Shown piece after piece: positions 46,006-53,979 of a stretch of DNA of 64,000 nt. The notes under the pieces are model-generated. The model was not told the origin of the DNA, searched no databases, and saw only the letters and a program-made list of their open reading frames with translations. How positions within the stretch are numbered: position 1 is the stretch's first letter; every line of letters starts with the position of its first letter. Origin of the DNA: GYS-P2D sp964522505 (GTDB lineage: Bacteria; Bacteroidota; Bacteroidia; Chitinophagales; Saprospiraceae); NCBI GenBank assembly GCA_964522505.1, contig CAZFWJ010000008.1, positions 1 through 64,000 of the forward strand. Direction: 5' to 3'. The position numbers and the translations under genes were made by a program.

Positions 46006-47703
46006 ATGAAATCACAACATATATTTATTCCCTTACTAATCATCTTAGGTATTGCATTGCTACTTTGGATAACAGGCTGCGCTTTTTGTTGGCTGCTTCC
46101 ATTACTATTTGCCTTAGGTGCGGCTTACTTAGGCTGGCTTATGGGAGGTACTTGGTTTGGTAGTCTGCTTGGAGGAAAAGATAAAGAAATCGAAACCGCT
46201 AAGGCTTCATATGCTGCGCTCAAAACAGATTACAATGCCTACGACAAAAAATACTCATTGTTATCTCAGGATAATGACAAGATAAAAAGAGAGTATGCTC
46301 AAACAAGAACCGATTGGGATGGCACACGAGTAAAGCTTGAAGAGAAGAATCGAAAATGGCAGACAGATTATCACGCCCTGGTTGCAGACAATGAAGCAAG
46401 TAAGAATGACTGGTTGTCAGAGAAAAAAGTGTTCCTAAGTCAACTGACAGAAGCTGATGACAAGCAGATAGAATTGAAGAATGACCTTGCAACTAAGAAA
46501 GGTGAGTGGAACAATACACAAAATGAACTTAAAGCTCAGATTACCGAATGGAGAAACAAATACAATGAACTCGAAAGAGATCAGCGGGATCTAACGAATA
46601 AGGCTAACAAGACAGAAACACTTGATAGAGACTGGGCGATCAAAGCTGAAAAATGGAATACGGAAAGAGCCCAGTGGGAATCTAAATTGGCAGCATCAGA
46701 GGAGAAAAGTAAAGGCTCAGATGGTGATTGGTCTTCTAAATATCAACAGTTACAAAAGGAGAAGACGGAGTCTGACGATGCTGCTAAGAGGCGCTATGAC
46801 AAACTTAACGCTGATTGGGAAATCAAAGTAAATGCTTGGAATAGCGAGCGTGCCGACCTGATGCAAAAACTGCAATCTAGTGCTAATCAAGCACCTGTTG
46901 AGAAGATAGTAGAAGTCGAGAAGATCGTAGAGGTTGAAAAGATTGTCGAAGTTGAGAAGATTGTCGAAAAGATCGTAGAGGTCGAAAAGATCGTCGAAGT
47001 TGAGAAAGTCGTCAAAGTGGCTGCTGCGACACCTAAACCAAAACCTGCACCTGAACCGAAGTCAGCACCAGCACCCAAAGCGAAGCATTCTCCTGCGCCA
47101 AAAACTAATATTTATGCTGCCCTTAAGCCAGATAATCTACAGGTAGTAGAGGGAATCGGCCCTAAGATGAACGAAGTTCTTCATAAGCATGGGGTATACA
47201 CATGGAAAGAGCTTGGAGCTTCTAATTTCACCGAACTTAGGGGAATACTAGACAAAGAAAACCCTACGAGATACAGAATCATTGATCCAAAGACTTGGCC
47301 AGCCCAAGCTCAACTGGCTCATACTGGTGATTGGGACAAGCTAATCGCTATGCAAAAGCAGCTTGATTCTGGTCGCTCAAGTGCGAAAGATCATGAAACT
47401 GACTCGAAGGTCGAGAAAATGTTAATTAAGCTTGGTGTACTGAAGCGTTGGAAGCAAGATGATCTCAAAGCAGTAGAAGGAATCGGTCCGAAGATCGAGG
47501 GCCTTCTGACAGCTGATGGCATTACAACTTGGCAAAAACTCGCTGATGCTAAAGTCAGTACAATCCAAGAGATCTTAAATAAAGCAGGTAGTCGATATAA
47601 ACTTGCTGATCCAGGCAGTTGGCCACAACAGTCACAGCTTTGTGCTGATGGCAAATGGGATGAGTTAACAGAATTGCAGGATCGCTTGGATGGCGGCAAA
47701 TAG
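46006..47703 (+). CDS. Membrane-anchored coiled-coil protein with two helix-hairpin-helix units
   Basis: A 565-residue protein. Two hydrophobic stretches (about 7-25 and 28-48) anchor it, followed by a long coiled coil (about 55-295) with a repeated DWxxK pattern. A perfect-looking VEKIVE repeat tract (about 298-341), an Ala/Lys/Pro linker and two copies of a helix-hairpin-helix-type unit of about 85 residues follow, each with VEGIGPK and WPxQ motifs (about 378-460 and 483-565). Such HHH units occur in Bacteroidota next to OmpA-like proteins. A DNA- or glycan-binding role in the envelope is unproven. Co-transcribed with the OmpA-family gene; a terminator follows. Confidence 0.78.
   Translation: MKSQHIFIPLLIILGIALLLWITGCAFCWLLPLLFALGAAYLGWLMGGTWFGSLLGGKDKEIETAKASYAALKTDYNAYDKKYSLLSQDNDKIKREYAQTRTDWDGTRVKLEEKNRKWQTDYHALVADNEASKNDWLSEKKVFLSQLTEADDKQIELKNDLATKKGEWNNTQNELKAQITEWRNKYNELERDQRDLTNKANKTETLDRDWAIKAEKWNTERAQWESKLAASEEKSKGSDGDWSSKYQQLQKEKTESDDAAKRRYDKLNADWEIKVNAWNSERADLMQKLQSSANQAPVEKIVEVEKIVEVEKIVEVEKIVEKIVEVEKIVEVEKVVKVAAATPKPKPAPEPKSAPAPKAKHSPAPKTNIYAALKPDNLQVVEGIGPKMNEVLHKHGVYTWKELGASNFTELRGILDKENPTRYRIIDPKTWPAQAQLAHTGDWDKLIAMQKQLDSGRSSAKDHETDSKVEKMLIKLGVLKRWKQDDLKAVEGIGPKIEGLLTADGITTWQKLADAKVSTIQEILNKAGSRYKLADPGSWPQQSQLCADGKWDELTELQDRLDGGK
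46897..47020 (+). repeat. 18-bp minisatellite coding for VEKIVE repeats
   Basis: About six to seven imperfect 18-base units encoding VEKIVE, one unit shortened to KIVE. Synonymous differences between units show that the protein pattern, not the DNA, is kept. Confidence 0.85.
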
Positions 47704-47756
47704 TTATAAGCATTGATTGCTTTTAATTAGGAAGAAACACATTAATAGAGATGTGG

Positions 47757-47789
47757 ATTAAAAAGAGGGCTTTACGCCCTCTTTTTAAT
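47757..47789. terminator. Bidirectional terminator
   Basis: A 14-bp perfect stem (47757-47770 with 47776-47789) with a TTTAC loop. A-rich on one side and T-rich on the other, so it works on either strand. Ends the OmpA/HHH unit. Confidence 0.93.
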
Positions 47790-47854
47790 TCAATTATTTT
47801 CGGATTTGCTCAGGGTCAAATGGTTAACTTACTTGTGCTAAATATCTAACGATT

Positions 47855-49138
47855 ATGGAAGCCTTTGCAAAAGTCCTTTTGATATTGTTACCTGCAATCT
47901 ACTTCTTGATAGTTGTTGAGGTTATCTATTCATATGCGGTGGATCGATTTAACTTCAGGGCGATGGACTCTATCTCAAGTCTATCTGCAGGAATGACTAA
48001 TGCGATAAAGAGCGTGTTAGGGCTAACTGTAGTCATCATCGGATATAAGTATATGTATGAGCATTTAGCCATATCAAAGGTTGAAGCATCTTGGATCACT
48101 TATATCTTGGCGTTAGTATTTCTGGATTTTGGCACCTATTGGTATCATCGGTTAGCGCATAGTGTCAATATCTTTTGGAACCGTCATGTCATTCATCATT
48201 CTGGGGAGACCTTCAATCTTGCTACGGCATTGCGCCAATCTATATCCAAATTTGTCAATGTTAGTGTCTTTTTCTTTTTGCCAGCTGCTTTACTCGGCGT
48301 GCCTCCACAAGTGATCGCCATAGTCACACCATTTCATCTATTTATTCAGGTATGGTATCATACCACGCATATAGGTAAGCTGGGCTGGTTAGAATATATC
48401 ATCGTGACACCGTCTCAACATAGGGTGCATCATGCCATCAACCCAATATATATCGACAAAAATTTATCACCGGTATTCTGTATATGGGATAGGATGTTTG
48501 GGACTTTTCAGGAGGAATTAGATGATGTGCCATGTGTTTATGGTGTAACAAGACAGGTGAACACATGGAATCCTATCCGTATTAATCTGATGCACCTCTG
48601 GTTATTGATTAAAGATGCATGGTACACAGATAGCTGGATTGATAGATTGAGAATTTGGTTCATGCCTACGGGATGGCGCCCTGAGGACGTTAAGAGCAAG
48701 ATGCCAGTATCATATGCATCTATTGATACGTTTACCCGATATGATTCTAAACCGACTCGCATGCTGATCGCTTGGTCCTGGTTTCAGTTCGTGATGTTAT
48801 CTGTTATGACATTCCATCTCTTGCTACAGATTGCCACTATAGGACAACCAGAGGTGTTCTACTATGGCGCTTTTTTATTCTTGATGGTTTATAGCTATAC
48901 TACACTCATGGACCGTGACAAAAACGCTGTATGGTTAGAACTATTCAAATCAGCAATAGGAATGTTCCTTATATGGCATATGGGTAGTTGGTTCGATCCT
49001 GAAGGTCTTCTGCCAGGCAGTACTATCGTTGTATTTGGATATCTTATCGTATCTGCTGCAGTGACGGCTTATCTTAGCAAGTATGATTTAGAGCCGCTTG
49101 AAAATGTCGAGGGCGGAGCCATAATCGGTGAGGCGTAG
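47855..49138 (+). CDS. Alkylglycerol monooxygenase-like fatty acid hydroxylase
   Basis: A 427-residue membrane di-iron protein of the fatty acid hydroxylase/sterol desaturase superfamily. The His boxes are HRLAH (about 104-108), HVIHHSG (about 114-120) and HRVHHAINP (about 189-197). The spacing and the segment ETFNLATALRQS match alkylglycerol monooxygenase (AGMO/TMEM195), which cleaves ether lipids using tetrahydropterin. Length also fits AGMO (about 445 residues in human). Several membrane helices at both ends. Whether it uses ether lipids in this organism is inference. Confidence 0.82.
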   Translation: MEAFAKVLLILLPAIYFLIVVEVIYSYAVDRFNFRAMDSISSLSAGMTNAIKSVLGLTVVIIGYKYMYEHLAISKVEASWITYILALVFLDFGTYWYHRLAHSVNIFWNRHVIHHSGETFNLATALRQSISKFVNVSVFFFLPAALLGVPPQVIAIVTPFHLFIQVWYHTTHIGKLGWLEYIIVTPSQHRVHHAINPIYIDKNLSPVFCIWDRMFGTFQEELDDVPCVYGVTRQVNTWNPIRINLMHLWLLIKDAWYTDSWIDRLRIWFMPTGWRPEDVKSKMPVSYASIDTFTRYDSKPTRMLIAWSWFQFVMLSVMTFHLLLQIATIGQPEVFYYGAFLFLMVYSYTTLMDRDKNAVWLELFKSAIGMFLIWHMGSWFDPEGLLPGSTIVVFGYLIVSAAVTAYLSKYDLEPLENVEGGAIIGEA

Positions 49139-49584
49139 GTGCCTTTATTCGTTTGGAGAATAAACTGAGGTTTCAATAATCATAACGCTACATTCTCTTT
49201 TGTTAGCCTTTTGTATTTGACGTTAATTTAGAGTTTAGAATGTTATCATATTGATTTTCTACGCAATCCTTAGAAGCTCTTTTAGATGATTTTTATTAAT
49301 GAAGATTCCATAACGTCACCCTTTGGTTTATACAGATTTTTAAGGTTACCACAGACTACTGCTGAGGTTTGATGAAATCAGGCGTGCCCTTCGTAGGTAT
49401 TAAGCTATGTACGTATCTATATGGAGAAGTGTCCCTGTATTAAATCCAAGTACGTTATCACTCTGAGCTGCCTCAGTGTATAATGTCGCTAAGAATAATG
49501 AAAGGACAGTAATAGTGTTCATGGCGCAATAGTTAGGGGATTATAGAGCCACTGGGAATAGCGGAATAATAGACGAGAGTAGTA

Positions 49585-49708
49585 GAAAAAAGAAAAGCCC
49601 TTTACTCGAGGGCCATTCTTAAGGATTTTTTAAATCCAGTTTAGTCTAAATCGTATGTGAGGTAATACCTCGTATGTCTTTAAAAATGAGTATCAACCCA
49701 TTTTCGAT
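49585..49708 (-). ncRNA. Candidate small RNA with four hairpins
   Basis: On the minus strand an exact -7 box is followed about 5 bases later by four consecutive hairpins. Hairpin 1 pairs 49683-49691 with 49696-49704 (9 bp, one G-U). Hairpin 2 pairs GAGGT/ACCTC at 49659-49671, hairpin 3 pairs GGATTT/AAATCC at 49623-49637, and the terminator stem GCCCT/AGGGC at 49597-49613 runs into a T-rich tail. No reading frame of useful length fits. The transcript would be about 120 nt. No known RNA family was recognised. Confidence 0.45.
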
Positions 49709-49712
49709 GAGA

Positions 49713-49720
49713 CAAATATA
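49713..49720 (-). promoter_or_regulatory. -7 box (TATATTTG) for the candidate small RNA
   Basis: An exact TAnnTTTG box on the minus strand just before the first hairpin. The region 19-21 bases upstream reads TTTC rather than TTTG. Confidence 0.5.
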
Positions 49721-49845
49721 CAATTGTTTGTAAAAGAAAAGGAAATCTGAAAAGAAATTTCATATTAGATTAAATCAAATATTAAAACGGTCAAAATGTT
49801 GTGTCCTGTGAGCTGGATCTGGAGCCTAAAAATAGGATCAAAATG

Positions 49846-49874
49846 AAAGCGACCCTACAAAGTAGAGCCGCTTT
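49846..49874 (-). terminator. Terminator of the short T9SS protein gene
   Basis: As minus-strand RNA, a 13-bp stem (arms 49862-49874 and 49846-49858) forms with two G-U pairs and a 3-nt loop, followed by CATTTTG. The G-U pairs are only valid on this strand. 102 bp after the stop codon of the secreted protein. Confidence 0.65.
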
Positions 49875-49976
49875 AAATACTGAGAACAGACGGCGTCTCA
49901 CACTAAAACATAAAGACCTTTTAATCTATGGGTGAGACAAGTCTGCATTCACTTGATCATATTATGCTGATTGTTT

Positions 49977-50843
49977 TTAAGATCTTGTGAATATTATTTT
50001 TTCTGTAATTATATCTGCATTCGGGCCATTAGTTACCTCAATAAAGTAGGCGCCAGAAGTATAGCTTGAAAGCTCTATGGTAGCCTCTGTATTACCAGTA
50101 ACATCTTTTGATTGTAGTAGTGAACCGTTAAGGTCACGTAGTACTACTATTGCATCTGAGTTGAAACCTTGAGCGTTTCTCACTCTTACATAATCGGCTG
50201 TAGGGTTAGGTCCTATGGTAATCTCAACATCTTCGAGCACAGTAGCCTCAGATGCTTGAGCATATAGATCGTTGTATTCATTCTGATTGGTAACAGCAAC
50301 CTCATCAGTATCTACCCACTCCGCTACAATAGCGTATGCGCTAGTGTAATTCTTTGTTCTGTCCTTTCTGGCCCAAGTCGCAAGTAATGGCTTTTCAGTA
50401 TTCTCGATACTGAAGTCTAATATCGCTACCGTTACCCACTCATCTTGAGGTGTAATTGTTGAACCTCCTAAGGTAAGATCAGATAACTCTATATATAAGT
50501 TGATGAAGCCTAAGTCTTTGTCATAAGATAACTCACCTACACGTGAGGCATCGAAACCATCAACATGCTCAATAATAACAGCGCTGTAATAACTTGATAA
50601 GGGTAATACTGTTTGTGTGTTCTGATCATTGAGCTTCATGTTTGAAGCGTCATAATAGAATCTGTAGTATTGGTCAGCTAAGTTTAAAGCAATATCATCT
50701 GCTTTGATCTGTACGCTGACAGTGGTGTTGTCATCATCCAAATTGTATTCTTCAGCGATCAACCTATATGAAAGGTCATTCTGAGAATTACCTACCGCAA
50801 AACTGCAGCACAGGATTAGGATTAATGAGAATAAATTTCTCAT
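49977..50843 (-). CDS. Short secreted protein with T9SS sorting domain
   Basis: A 288-residue protein with a signal peptide (residues 1-20, ending GNSQ). A beta-sandwich domain (about 22-180) resembles a cohesin-type fold in its QYYRFYYDASNMKLND and VTVAILDFSIE segments. A linker and a T9SS type A sorting domain of about 80 residues (ITIGPNPTADYVRV to the end) follow. It is exported to the surface by the type IX system. It has a good promoter and a terminator and stands alone. The cohesin-like reading is tentative, but would make it a possible partner for the dockerin-like segments of the giant proteins. Confidence 0.82.
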   Translation of the reverse strand: MRNLFSLILILCCSFAVGNSQNDLSYRLIAEEYNLDDDNTTVSVQIKADDIALNLADQYYRFYYDASNMKLNDQNTQTVLPLSSYYSAVIIEHVDGFDASRVGELSYDKDLGFINLYIELSDLTLGGSTITPQDEWVTVAILDFSIENTEKPLLATWARKDRTKNYTSAYAIVAEWVDTDEVAVTNQNEYNDLYAQASEATVLEDVEITIGPNPTADYVRVRNAQGFNSDAIVVLRDLNGSLLQSKDVTGNTEATIELSSYTSGAYFIEVTNGPNADIITEKIIFTRS

Positions 50844-50880
50844 GGGGTATTCGTTTACAAAAGGTCAAAAGGTTATAGTG

Positions 50881-50911
50881 CAAATGTAGGCTAGTTCAAT
50901 GCTTGCTACAA
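50881..50911 (-). promoter_or_regulatory. Promoter of the short T9SS protein gene
   Basis: On the minus strand: TTG (50911-50909), 20 bases, then TACATTTG (50888-50881), a good match to the Bacteroidota -33/-7 consensus. The predicted 5' UTR is about 30 bases. Confidence 0.7.
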
Positions 50912-51771
50912 GAATTCTTGTAGGCTAACTGTAGTTATGTAAAGTAGCTTACACGGAATTTGAGAATTTGAGGTTATTTTAAACATAAAACGTTGGTTAT
51001 CAATTATTTAACTACAAAAAAAACATGAGCCTTAAAGGCTTCGCCATTTGGTTTATTTGGAGTCCTTTTTTAATAGTTGTCTACGATTTGTAGACTGTCG
51101 GAGATGAGCTGATTTGGTTGCTCTCATTCTTTTGTAGTAGAAATGTAGTAGTCATTTCTGCACTCCTATGAATAAGAGGACGTATCATTAGGACGCCCTA
51201 TTATTCAATTGGTCACAAAAAAAATATGAGATTATTTGGATAACTCACATTATTTGATGATTCAAGTTGGTGTTAGGGCCTTGATCCCACCACTTACTAC
51301 CTTAATCCTATAACTCACAGCTTAGACAAGAGTTAGTCAGAACAACTATCTTATTAAGATTCTTGAAGAATTAATTTATGAGTTGTTGAGTGAGTAAATT
51401 TCTTCGTAGTAGGATTATAGCATAAAAAAAGGCCGCTTCTTCAAGCAGCCTAAGTCGTATGAAAAACAAAACTATCTAACTCTTATTTGTTGGTGTTACC
51501 TTCTACTATCTATGCAACACATTGTAAAGGTGGTATCATTCTATCGCTTGATGTCACATGTCATTTTTCCAAATTGTTATATTCAACTGGTCAGGAATAT
51601 CAACAACCACAAAATTATATACTGAATAACTGTTATTGAAGCCATTGAGTTAGCGATAAATGCCAAAATTCATTATTATAACAGCATTTTATTTTGCGGT
51701 TTTTTGGAAGCTTAGTAGATCAGAGAAGTGTTGTCATATAATTTTGCTAAATCCAAACTATTGAACCAAAG
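50912..51771. other. Long intergenic region
   Basis: About 860 bases without a plausible protein gene. It holds a GTCTAC/GTAGAC hairpin near 51079-51095, an AGCCTTAAAGGCT palindrome near 51028-51040 and a minus-strand terminator at 51425-51450. It also holds an exact minus-strand -7 box TAATTTTG at 51610-51617. Nothing else was recognised. Confidence 0.5.
51423..51450 (-). terminator. Minus-strand terminator 320 bp beyond rarA
   Basis: Minus-strand stem GGCTGCTT/AAGCGGCC (one G-U pair) with a GAAG loop followed by seven T residues. It may end the rarA transcript with a long 3' UTR or a short RNA started at the -7 box 51610-51617. Confidence 0.8.
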
Positions 51772-52989
51772 CTATTTTTTTGTTTTCGGCGTAAGAAAAA
51801 CCTCATTCATTATTTCTTTAGGCAGGTAGTGGTAGGGTTCATCAGGCTTTTGATCATGGGTATAGACATAGCCATCGCCATATCCCAAATCCTTCATTAG
51901 TTGGGTGGGGGCATTACGCAAGTGTAGTGGAATTGGAAGATTGCCAGTCTTTCGGACAGTATCCATTGCCTTATTTATTGCCGCATAACTGCGATTACTC
52001 TTGGGCGACTCCGCAAGATATACTGCGCATTGTGCCATAGGAATGCGCCCTTCTGGCAAACCGATTTTTTGAACAACCTCAAAACAGGTGTTAGCCAGCA
52101 ATAATGCATTAGGGTTAGCCAAGCCTATATCCTCCGTAGCTGAGATGATCATTCTACGACAGATGAATTTTGGATCTTCACCACCAGATAACATACGGGC
52201 GAGATAATAGATAGCCGCATCTGCATCACTACCACGTATGGACTTGATGAATGCCGAGACGGTGTCATAATGCTGATCGCCGCCCTTGTCATAATTGAAG
52301 CCTTCACGATGTAAAGAGCTTTCTACGAGCTCATCATTAATGACTATGGTATCTGTTAGCGCATACTGACTTACTAGCAGTTCCAAAATATTGAGTAAGC
52401 GTCGAGCGTCACCACCTGAGTATTTTAATAGTGAGCCATATTCGGTTATAGAGATATCCATCTTTGATAGTGCGACATCTTCAGTTAGTGCACGAGCAAC
52501 TATGTCCTTCAGGTCATCAACGCCCAACGCCTCTAATACATATACTTGACATCTCGAAAGCAGAGCGGAGATTACCTCAAACGAAGGGTTTTCTGTAGTG
52601 GCGCCAATCAGTGTTATAATGCCTCGCTCAACTGCTCCTAATAAGGAGTCCTGCTGACTTTTACTAAATCTGTGTATTTCGTCAATAAAGAGTACTGCCG
52701 AACCCTGCTCAAAGAACCCACTGTTCTCTGCTTTCTTAATCGTCTCTCTGACATCTTTAACGCCGCTGTTGATAGCACTAAGCGAATAGAAGGTGCGCTC
52801 CTGTTGCTTGGCAAGGAGGTTCGCCAGTGTTGTTTTGCCAACACCTGGCGGTCCCCATAATATCATTGACGAAATGCGTCCATGATCAAGAGATTTTCTG
52901 AGTATACCTTGCTCCCCGATAAGGTGATCTTGTCCGATATATTCGTTCAGTTCGGTAGGCCGCATGCGTTCAGCTAGTGGAGCACTCAA
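51772..52989 (-). CDS. rarA: Replication-associated recombination protein RarA
   Basis: A 405-residue AAA+ ATPase (RarA/MgsA, related to clamp loaders and to WRNIP1) that acts at stalled replication forks. It starts PLAERMRPTELNEYIGQDHL, carries Walker A WGPPGVGKTT (about 45-54), Walker B LFIDEIHRF (about 98-106) and the sensor GATTENPSFEV. The C-terminal MgsA domain contains SGGEDPKFICRRM and PLHLRNAPT. Full length and cytosolic. Nearest neighbours are on the same strand, but a 297-bp gap separates it from the lipoprotein gene upstream. Confidence 0.95.
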   Translation of the reverse strand: MSAPLAERMRPTELNEYIGQDHLIGEQGILRKSLDHGRISSMILWGPPGVGKTTLANLLAKQQERTFYSLSAINSGVKDVRETIKKAENSGFFEQGSAVLFIDEIHRFSKSQQDSLLGAVERGIITLIGATTENPSFEVISALLSRCQVYVLEALGVDDLKDIVARALTEDVALSKMDISITEYGSLLKYSGGDARRLLNILELLVSQYALTDTIVINDELVESSLHREGFNYDKGGDQHYDTVSAFIKSIRGSDADAAIYYLARMLSGGEDPKFICRRMIISATEDIGLANPNALLLANTCFEVVQKIGLPEGRIPMAQCAVYLAESPKSNRSYAAINKAMDTVRKTGNLPIPLHLRNAPTQLMKDLGYGDGYVYTHDQKPDEPYHYLPKEIMNEVFLTPKTKK

Positions 52990-53286
52990 TCTTTAGTGGA
53001 GATTTGGTTAGGATGCTAAGATATGATAATGGGAGATCACATAGATTGGCGTCTATTATCAATTGTACTTCTCTTCTTGATCATGTACAACTTAATCAGT
53101 ACAAGAATATTCATTAATTAGAATAGAGAAAAAGCCCCCCCCGCCTCAGATAGAGTAGGAATATGTGTAATTTCCTCAATGATCATAACCGTGGTCAGGG
53201 ATGTTTGAAATTCACTATTGTAATTGAATTCTGGAAATAGAATAGTGATGTAGTCCTTTGTATAAGTCAAATGAAAATATCGGGTC
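52990..53286. other. Intergenic region with homopolymer and hairpin
   Basis: Contains eight consecutive C residues at 53135-53142 next to A-rich sequence, which on the minus strand looks like a damaged terminator for the lipoprotein gene. A perfect 8-bp inverted repeat TCACTATT/AATAGTGA (53212-53219 and 53241-53248) is also present. No gene seen. Confidence 0.5.
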
Positions 53287-53979
53287 TCACCTACTCGCAA
53301 AATCCGACGCATCAAACTCTAACATGTAATCGTTGTCAGGACCAACAAATAAGATCTCGACATCTCCACGCATCTTATAAATGGGAAAGATGACATCAGC
53401 AGCCACTTGTCCTCCCGCTGGAATGGTCATCGTATCGAGTACATAATCTTCAATGTAGATTTTTTCGTCCTCAATAGACTTGATATTGCGATTAAAGAAT
53501 CTATTGTCATCAGCGATATAGATAGCTGACTCTATCGTGTAGGCAACACTGTTGGCAGCAGATCCACCAAGTGCAACATTTGTCGCTACATTGAGGCCTG
53601 TCGCTAGGATTCCAGTTACAACATTAGCTCTCTTCTGTTTTTTAAGACGGTCTTGTTGCGTATCCAGCAGAGCCATAGCCTCATCTGGCGAAAATGGATG
53701 CTCTCTTACTTTTTTCTTTTCATTGATTAACTCAAAGTTGAATCTGTCCAAGGTGATATCTCTGTCATACTTGTTGACAATGTAGCACTCCATAATATGG
53801 TAATCAAAAGTCGCCCCGACATAAGTCAACTCCATGTCAATATATTGATCGGAGACAGCTGCGAATACTTCATTAGTGCCTAAATTATTTCTGCTCGATT
53901 TACAAGAACACAAAGTCATAAGTACCAGTAGTAAAACGGGGTAGAAGGATTTAAATCTCATATTTCCCAAATAAGTCAT
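53287..53979 (-). CDS. Hypothetical lipoprotein
   Basis: A 230-residue protein with a lipoprotein signal (MRFKSFYPVLLLVLMTLCSC, Cys at about residue 26). The start chosen at 53979 overlaps the stop of the upstream gene as TAATG, which suggests coupled translation; the Met at 53961 is the alternative. A hydrophobic, Ala/Gly-rich stretch (ATGLNVATNVALGGSAANSV) lies mid-protein. No known domain. It probably works with the DUF2911 protein encoded upstream. Confidence 0.75.
   Translation of the reverse strand: MTYLGNMRFKSFYPVLLLVLMTLCSCKSSRNNLGTNEVFAAVSDQYIDMELTYVGATFDYHIMECYIVNKYDRDITLDRFNFELINEKKKVREHPFSPDEAMALLDTQQDRLKKQKRANVVTGILATGLNVATNVALGGSAANSVAYTIESAIYIADDNRFFNRNIKSIEDEKIYIEDYVLDTMTIPAGGQVAADVIFPIYKMRGDVEILFVGPDNDYMLEFDASDFASR

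Larger units (their letters stand above)
49139..49976. other. Gene-poor region with minus-strand RNA candidate
   Basis: 838 bases without a convincing protein gene. 49139-49580 shows nothing recognisable beyond a weak hairpin near 49150-49170. The right part holds a candidate small RNA (49585-49708), its -7 box and the terminator of the minus-strand secreted protein. Confidence 0.55.

Noticed and set aside
46897..47020. CRISPR-like short repeats
   Set aside because: Repeats are 18 bases, contiguous, in frame and coding; there are no unique spacers and no cas genes.
46887..47078. Minus-strand low-complexity frame reading STIFSTSTIF
   Set aside because: Only the complement of the VEKIVE codon repeat.
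49892..49945. GTCTCAC...GTGAGAC inverted repeat near the end of the T9SS gene
   Set aside because: Seven-base arms with a loop of about 30 bases and no T run; too weak to call as a terminator or operator.
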